64,000 nt of DNA from an uncultured Paracoccaceae bacterium (GTDB lineage: Bacteria; Pseudomonadota; Alphaproteobacteria; Rhodobacterales; Rhodobacteraceae), in assembly GCA_938005545.1 (NCBI GenBank), contig CALKXV010000008.1, forward strand, positions 1-64,000. The letters are read 5' to 3'. The stretch's first letter is position 1. Each line of letters starts with the position of its first letter. The notes beneath the pieces were generated by a model. The model was given only the letters and a program-made list of their open reading frames with translations. It ran no database searches and was not told the origin of the DNA. A program made the position numbers and the translations under genes. Positions 59,591 through 64,000 of this stretch are shown piece after piece.

Positions 59591-61338
59591 CGGAACAACT
59601 GTACTAAGTTGCGGAAGGTGCCATTGGTCAAAGACGCGCCGGAGTTCTGAAGACCTTCGCTGATGATTTCGGCATTGACGCTGATGCCGTTAAAACCCGA
59701 CGAGTTGTCAGCGACGTCCAGAAGGAACAGTTCAACAAACCAAGTCGCCCGGGCATTGAAACCGCCGTTTAAAGGTTCACTGCCACAGTCGACCGCGGCT
59801 GCGATCAACGCGCGGCGTCTTGGGTCCAGCGACACTTCGGACGTACACTGCGGCAGACCCGAAGCGAGCCGCTGACGTATCGTGTCTTCTTCGATGCCAT
59901 TTGTATCGTCGCCATCATCAACCGCAGGTACGACCAAATCGATGTCGAGCAAATCAATCGGTGTTGACCTCAAGGTAGACGATGCACCGGAAAAATCGAC
60001 TTCGCCGTTGCCGTAGGCGGCCACAGGATCCGAAAAGTAAGAAGCCGCAACTTCGGCATTATAATAGCTCCACCGCGTGTCTCCGGCCACCACAATGGGA
60101 AAATCGTCATATTGCGAAGGGCGTGGGTTATCGCCGTTGCCGGGGCGGAACGGATCGTCGATGTGATATTCGGCGCCCGAGACTATGATACGTTCGGTGG
60201 CATCCACAGTGCCAATGTGTTCGGACGCAGTTGAGTAATTTGCGTCCACATATGAAAGCCGTGCTTCGCTCCAATTGCCATCCCCAACCCGAGGCGACGA
60301 ACACGTTCCGTTTTCAAAACAATCGTCACGTGGAAGGTCTGATGCTTCGGTCGTAGACGTGCCCCCACCCGGCGAACACGTTGATCCTGCCTCAAACGGT
60401 TTGGTCACAATCGGAGCCGACGAAAAATCGGGGTCGTTGATCGCTCCGCGAAACGCTGACTTAAAATCGTCCATGCGCGCATTGAACAAAAGGTTTGAAA
60501 CACCCGGCACCAAGCCGTCCTGAAGCCTTAGCGCACCATTCTGAAGGCATTGCGTCCGCGTCGCGGCAACGGTGATCAGGCAGTTGTATAGGTTTACGCC
60601 GTTTATGCCTGAGCAGGCGCTGGCGTTATCCACCTGTCCCGATATATCAATGAACCCCATACTGCCGGGCGTCCAATCGCTCGGATCACCTTGGGTTGTG
60701 ACAAGTTGGATGCTGTCGCCGATGTGGTTGGCAGGATCCCAAATGCCTTGTGTGTCCACACCGGAATCCGGCGGTGGCATACAAAAGAAAACCGGCGCCA
60801 CGTCGCAAGCAATCGCTGAGTATCCGGCGGTTGCTTGGGCCATGACGTTTTGGCTGGGCAGCGCTATCGACGAAAACGTATTCAGAATGCGCGCGAATGA
60901 CCATTCAACAACAACGGGGTTCACTGCGACCCGCGCAAAGCGCGCAATCCTGTCGTTTTCCGCGCTGATGTTAAGCGGTGTGCTGAAAATCTCTTCGTTT
61001 GTGGGAAGGGTCGCATAGAAGGTTAAGAGGTAATCCTCCTCGCCTGCCAAAATTCGATCGCCAGCCCCAAATGTCGTTCGATCCTGGATCAACTCCTGTG
61101 CGGCGGTTTGCGCCCGAAAAATGGCATCCGGCATTCCATCAAGTTCGCCTGCCGCTGCAAGGGCGACGTTGTCTGCAAAGGACTGAAGTTCAGTTTGGGT
61201 GGCTGCGCGTTTGCCCAAATCGAATGACAGCGCCGCAACAACAAAGATCGCCGCACAAGACATCGCAAAGAACACCAGCATTGCCCCGCGCTCGGTCGCG
61301 CTAAATCGAATAAGCAGCGTTCTCAACCCAAAGGGCAT
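59587..61338 (-). CDS. TadG-like pilus assembly protein
   Basis: 583 residues from the ATG at 61338, supported by GGAGG about 10 nt upstream; the frame is open to 61620 but that part overlaps cpaB. The N-terminus has a TadG-type helix, SATERGAMLVFFAMSCAAIFVVAALSFDLGKRAATQTELQ, in which the Glu at +5 is replaced by Phe. The large extracytoplasmic domain is rich in Asp, Ser and Thr and in scattered cysteines (SACSGINGVNLYNC, GSTCSPGGG, DDCFENGTCSS). No clear von Willebrand MIDAS motif was seen. It is likely a minor component of the pilus or its envelope complex. Confidence 0.8.
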   Translation of the reverse strand: MPFGLRTLLIRFSATERGAMLVFFAMSCAAIFVVAALSFDLGKRAATQTELQSFADNVALAAAGELDGMPDAIFRAQTAAQELIQDRTTFGAGDRILAGEEDYLLTFYATLPTNEEIFSTPLNISAENDRIARFARVAVNPVVVEWSFARILNTFSSIALPSQNVMAQATAGYSAIACDVAPVFFCMPPPDSGVDTQGIWDPANHIGDSIQLVTTQGDPSDWTPGSMGFIDISGQVDNASACSGINGVNLYNCLITVAATRTQCLQNGALRLQDGLVPGVSNLLFNARMDDFKSAFRGAINDPDFSSAPIVTKPFEAGSTCSPGGGTSTTEASDLPRDDCFENGTCSSPRVGDGNWSEARLSYVDANYSTASEHIGTVDATERIIVSGAEYHIDDPFRPGNGDNPRPSQYDDFPIVVAGDTRWSYYNAEVAASYFSDPVAAYGNGEVDFSGASSTLRSTPIDLLDIDLVVPAVDDGDDTNGIEEDTIRQRLASGLPQCTSEVSLDPRRRALIAAAVDCGSEPLNGGFNARATWFVELFLLDVADNSSGFNGISVNAEIISEGLQNSGASLTNGTFRNLVQLFR

Positions 61339-61411
61339 CGACGTCCGTCCTCCAACCCATCTTCGGCAAAAGAGATCGAACCATCCATTGGCCGTCCCCC
61401 ACCCCACCGGA

Positions 61412-62236
61412 TTACTCAGTCTCGATCTCGCGGTTGTCCAATTCGACGTTTTTAACGTCGCCTGCGCGGCGCACCTTGATCGTACGCTTCGGTTCGACAA
61501 TCGCGGGTGCTTCGTCGTCCATAATGTCGGACAGGCGAATGGACGACAAAGGCGTATCCACCACTGAATCCAATGTACGAAGTGATAGGCTAAGCGTGCC
61601 CGCCCTTTGAGCCAGCGCAAGTTTCTGGCCCTGTTCAGGCGTCACTTCGACAGTAACGGTCTTGGCAACATTCGCCTGATCGTTCAGTTCATCGGCTTTT
61701 TGGTCTACGCCCACGATGCGAATGTTCTGTAATATGGTAACGGCCCGCAGACGCGCACCCCGACCTTGCGTCATAAGCACATCAACCGTGTCGCCCGGTG
61801 TCACAAAACCACCAACTGCGGTCTGTGCGTTGACCTTGATCGCCATGGCACGTGTATTCTTGCCCAAGGTCTGAACAATCGTCACTTTCTCACCGAACTC
61901 TGAAATTTTACCAGTCAGGACCAACTCACCCTGAGCCATCGCACGTTTGGCGCGGCGCGGTTCTTGGCCGTTCGCTGGCAAAAGATCAGAAAAATCGCTA
62001 AATGTGCCGGGTGGAACCGCATCGACCGGCCATTGAATGGTCGTCAGTTTTCGCGCATCAATCGGTACCCCGAAATCGATGTCTTGTCCTGCGACAACAA
62101 CGCTGACCAAACGTGGTTGCGCCGGATCAACCGAGGCCGTCGCAGGCTGAACTTGCAGCAGTTCGCGAGAGGCATAGATCGACATCCCTGCCAGAGCCAT
62201 CCCCAGCATTATCACCAATAGCGACCTAAAACGCAT
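61412..62236 (-). CDS. cpaB: Flp pilus assembly protein CpaB/RcpC
   Basis: 274 residues. One N-terminal membrane helix (SLLVIMLGMALAGMSIYA) is followed by a SAF domain (about 45-110; VVVAGQDIDFGVPIDARKL) and an RcpC-type extension (MAIKVNAQTAVGGFVTPGDTVDVLMTQG). In other Tad loci it partners with the secretin RcpA/CpaC, which would normally follow; here tadG follows instead. It comes 60 bases after flp3. Confidence 0.92.
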   Translation of the reverse strand: MRFRSLLVIMLGMALAGMSIYASRELLQVQPATASVDPAQPRLVSVVVAGQDIDFGVPIDARKLTTIQWPVDAVPPGTFSDFSDLLPANGQEPRRAKRAMAQGELVLTGKISEFGEKVTIVQTLGKNTRAMAIKVNAQTAVGGFVTPGDTVDVLMTQGRGARLRAVTILQNIRIVGVDQKADELNDQANVAKTVTVEVTPEQGQKLALAQRAGTLSLSLRTLDSVVDTPLSSIRLSDIMDDEAPAIVEPKRTIKVRRAGDVKNVELDNREIETE

Positions 62237-62296
62237 CTTTACTCTCCTTGTCGCGAGCGTTTGAGCCCGCGCAAAATTAACACCTAACTTGGCACG

Positions 62297-62461
62297 TCAA
62301 AAAGCGTCTGCCGTATCCGAGATCTCTTCCCCTACAGCAGTTGCCAAAGCGCTTAACGTTGTTGTTCCGACAACAATAACAATCAGTAGCGCTATGCCGT
62401 ACTCAACAAGCGTTGCACCTGAAACATCGCGGATAAAATCGCGGATTTTGGATTGAAACAT
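62297..62461 (-). CDS. flp3: Flp-family prepilin, third copy (54 aa)
   Basis: 54 residues: a basic leader, then SGATLVEYGIALLIVIVVG and a short acidic end. Cleavage after G15 gives mature A-T-L-V-E-Y with Glu at +5, typical of Flp pilins. It lacks the C-terminal extension and the cysteines of the other two copies. It starts 3 bases after the flp2 stop; a GGGG stretch in the end of flp2 provides the ribosome site. Confidence 0.85.
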   Translation of the reverse strand: MFQSKIRDFIRDVSGATLVEYGIALLIVIVVGTTTLSALATAVGEEISDTADAF

Positions 62462-62464
62462 CCC

Positions 62465-62662
62465 CTATCCCCCATCAACGTTACAATTATTTTCGACCCG
62501 ACCACCCAATTGCATGACCCCACAGGCGGTTTCCATATTGGTCCCCGTTTGATTGCTCAAAGATACAAGTGCTGCACCGCCAATGGTAATCGCCAAAATC
62601 AATGCAACTCCGTATTCGACCAGAGTTGCACCCGCCTCACTCGTTAAAAACAAACCAACCAT
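62465..62662 (-). CDS. flp2: Flp-family prepilin, second copy (65 aa)
   Basis: 65 residues. Mature start after G11 gives A-T-L-V-E-Y-G with Glu at +5. The C-terminal extension has C47 and C60 (C-x12-C, GVMQLGGRVENN between). GAGG lies about 8 nt before the ATG. The frame is open upstream but that part contains the intergenic hairpin. Confidence 0.88.
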   Translation of the reverse strand: MVGLFLTSEAGATLVEYGVALILAITIGGAALVSLSNQTGTNMETACGVMQLGGRVENNCNVDGG

Positions 62663-62697
62663 TCGTGCCGCCTCAGGTATTTTATTATGGGTTTCAA

Positions 62698-62723
62698 GCG
62701 CCGCCCTATACAAAGGGCGGCGC
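62698..62723 (-). promoter_or_regulatory. Perfect hairpin between flp1 and flp2
   Basis: GCGCCGCCCT and AGGGCGGCGC pair perfectly (10 bases) with a 6-base loop. There is no U-run. It likely attenuates or stabilises the flp1 transcript relative to the downstream pilus genes. Confidence 0.75.
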
Positions 62724-62734
62724 ATTGAGCAATT

Positions 62735-62968
62735 TTAGCCGTCAGCTGGTGGAGTAGCTGTTGTACCGCCGTCAGATGTACAGTTATCTGCAACCTCGCC
62801 ACTGGACTGCAAAGCTGCGCAACCCGCTTCCATGTTCGAAGTAGTCTGGTTGGCCAGCGCAACCAATGCGCCCCCGCCCAAAACGATCGCCAAAAGCAAA
62901 GCCACACCATATTCTACAAGCGTCGCACCGCTTTCGGACTTACGAAAATTAATGAAAATGTCGCGCAT
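62735..62968 (-). CDS. flp1: Flp-family prepilin, first copy (77 aa)
   Basis: 77 residues, MRDIFINFRKSESG then the mature A-T-L-V-E-Y-G with Glu at +5. The C-terminal extension has C50 and C63 (C-x12-C) and a Thr/Pro-rich end. GGAG lies 7 nt before the ATG at 62968, which fixes the start over a longer open frame. It is the first gene of the tad locus and, with the hairpin after it, probably the most highly expressed; it is the best candidate for the major pilin. Confidence 0.88.
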   Translation of the reverse strand: MRDIFINFRKSESGATLVEYGVALLLAIVLGGGALVALANQTTSNMEAGCAALQSSGEVADNCTSDGGTTATPPADG

Positions 62969-63192
62969 TTGGAACTCCTTACATACGCTTTTGCCGCATG
63001 CCACAGCGCGTGTGAAAATGCAGCCTTACAAACCGGTGTCTGTCCCCCCGGCTGACGAAAAGTTTACGACTCGTTAAGCGCTTGTGCATCATCTGAGCAG
63101 ATGAAAAAATCAACTAACGGTTGTATTTGTGGCGAAAATGGGGCGAACTTCGCCGAAAAGAGACAATTCAAAGGCCTCAACCTACAGGAATC

Positions 63193-63200
63193 ATGGTTAA
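63193..63200 (-). promoter_or_regulatory. Perfect CtrA-type half-site upstream of flp1
   Basis: TTAACCAT on the minus strand, 8 of 8, about 225 bases before the flp1 start, preceded by a T-run. One such match is near chance level for the window. Confidence 0.3.
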
Positions 63201-63379
63201 AAAACGATTGATCGACCCAACAGTGATTCTCAGACCAAGGGCGCTCAGGGGTTTGGTTCCAATTCCCGCGAAAACACATAATTTGCTGTGATAAAAAGAC
63301 ATTTTAACTGTCGTCGCGAATCCACGTGAAATCGGCTCAAGCCAGATCAACACGGTAAAACGGGGCAAAAACAGCCGAG

Positions 63380-63388
63380 TTATCCACA
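63380..63388 (+). promoter_or_regulatory. Perfect DnaA box
   Basis: TTATCCACA in the intergenic region upstream of the tad locus and the small gene at 63545. Confidence 0.4.
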
Positions 63389-63544
63389 GTTTTGCGCCTC
63401 AATCCTGCCGCAATCGCCTTACCTTTGCCGCCACTGAGGCGCTCTGACGTTAAAACACCTTGGCACCGGCAAGCACGGGTCATCATTCCGCCGGACCGGG
63501 AACGCAGGCTGATATAGACGGGGCATCCAGTGTGAGTACGTATT

Positions 63545-63676
63545 ATGAGTGACGAAAAGAAACCCACCGAGAGCAAGGCACCAGCACCGCGCTTAAGCCA
63601 GCTGTCGCCGAAACCTGAAACGCCACCGCATCCAACGACGGGTGCTCCACAGATCAGGGATTGGGCCTCGATCTAG
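63545..63676 (+). CDS. Small hypothetical protein, 43 aa
   Basis: 43 residues, starting MSDEKKPTESKAPAPRLSQL. It is Pro/Lys-rich, probably disordered, and ends QIRDWASI. No family is recognised. The ATG is preceded by GTGAGTACGTATT, a weak ribosome site. It lies 37 bases before the TfoX-type gene on the same strand. Confidence 0.4.
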   Translation: MSDEKKPTESKAPAPRLSQLSPKPETPPHPTTGAPQIRDWASI

Positions 63677-63713
63677 GCTTTTCGGCGGACCCACAGCGGG
63701 CTAAGTTCGCGAT

Positions 63714-64000
63714 ATGACCGAGCCTGTCTCTGTGATCCGAAACCTTGGCCCTGCCTCGGACGAAGCATTTGCCCGAGCGGGGATAAAAACGGCTGATGAA
63801 CTGCGTGCACTGGGCGCTGACGCCGCTTATGCGCAATTGCTGGCATCCGGGTCAAAACCACACTTCATTGGGTACTATGCCCTTGTTATGGGGCTGATGG
63901 GGCGTCCTTGGAACGATTGTCGCGGCACGGAAAAGGCGGGCCTGCGCAAGCGCTTCGATGCCATTGTCAGCCAGACGCCGAAAACGGAATCCGCGCCCAT
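63714..64000 (+). CDS. TfoX C-terminal domain protein (partial)
   Basis: 95 residues visible; cut by the end of the window. It shows the TfoX_C pattern: IRNLGPASDEAFARAGIKTADELRALGADAAYAQLLAS, then YYALVMGLMGRPWND. The helical domain is a helix-hairpin-helix-like fold. Only the C-terminal domain seems present, without the TfoX N-terminal domain. TfoX (Sxy) regulates competence in gammaproteobacteria; the role here is not known. Confidence 0.8.
   Translation, partial: MTEPVSVIRNLGPASDEAFARAGIKTADELRALGADAAYAQLLASGSKPHFIGYYALVMGLMGRPWNDCRGTEKAGLRKRFDAIVSQTPKTESAP

Larger units (their letters stand above)
62969..63544 (-). other. Upstream region of the tad locus, no gene
   Basis: About 575 bases. 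No convincing gene on either strand. It contains a CtrA-like half-site, a perfect DnaA box and long AT-rich segments, so it probably holds the tad promoter and the promoter of the small gene at 63545. Confidence 0.5.

Overview
The window looks like chromosome of a marine alphaproteobacterium of the Rhodobacterales (Roseobacter group). Evidence: a ctrA/sciP cell-cycle pair, a class II DAHP synthase, TrmFO, a protein ending in a VPLPA-type sorting tail, long alphaproteobacterial PstA/PstC proteins and a Tad pilus locus. Genes are densely packed, with many 4-nt ATGA overlaps and many GTG/TTG starts. I saw no rRNA, tRNA, CRISPR array or intact insertion sequence; the only mobile-element trace is a broken IS5-type transposase fragment in the first 450 bases.

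Layout. 0.6-8.1 kb: a complete phosphate regulon on the minus strand (phoR, pstS, pstC, pstA, pstB, phoU, phoB), with a triple Pho box in front of pstS. 8.3-19.6 kb: housekeeping genes. These include a four-gene overlapping operon (yicC, gmk, a gamma-carbonic-anhydrase-like gene, a Cys/Met-metabolism PLP enzyme), a PAS protein, DAHP synthase, a GlxA-type regulator with an MFS transporter, a zinc metallopeptidase, a YqaA/DsbB pair and a surface protein with a C-terminal sorting tail. 19.7-36.9 kb: information processing (gyrA, trmFO, gluQ, hisI, a divergent IscU-like protein, a soluble chemoreceptor-like protein, recG, ligA, ctrA, sciP, mnmA). 37.5-48 kb: accessory metabolism. This part holds a sulfotransferase-like protein, a hydroxyisobutyrate-dehydrogenase-type enzyme, an amino-acid-type ABC importer without an ATPase gene, a DUF1636 protein, a formylglycine-generating enzyme, a GDPD, a hybrid kinase and an orphan peptide-binding protein.

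48.1-51.3 kb encodes a 1069-residue fusion: an internally duplicated cobalamin-type reductive dehalogenase with two 4Fe-4S motifs, followed by a flavin reductase domain and a plant-type 2Fe-2S domain. It is followed by a fatty acid desaturase and a LuxR-type regulator.

53.7-63.0 kb is a minus-strand Tad (Flp) pilus locus: flp1, flp2, flp3, cpaB, tadG-like, two tadE-like genes, cpaE, cpaF, tadB, tadC. It lacks the secretin, the prepilin peptidase and TadD. Two of the three pilins carry an unusual conserved CX12C pair. The right edge holds a small unknown ORF and a TfoX C-terminal-domain protein cut by the window end.

The strongest candidates for further attention are the RdhA-reductase fusion, the cysteine-bearing Flp pilins in a secretin-less Tad locus, and the DUF1636-FGE pair placed behind an ATPase-less importer.
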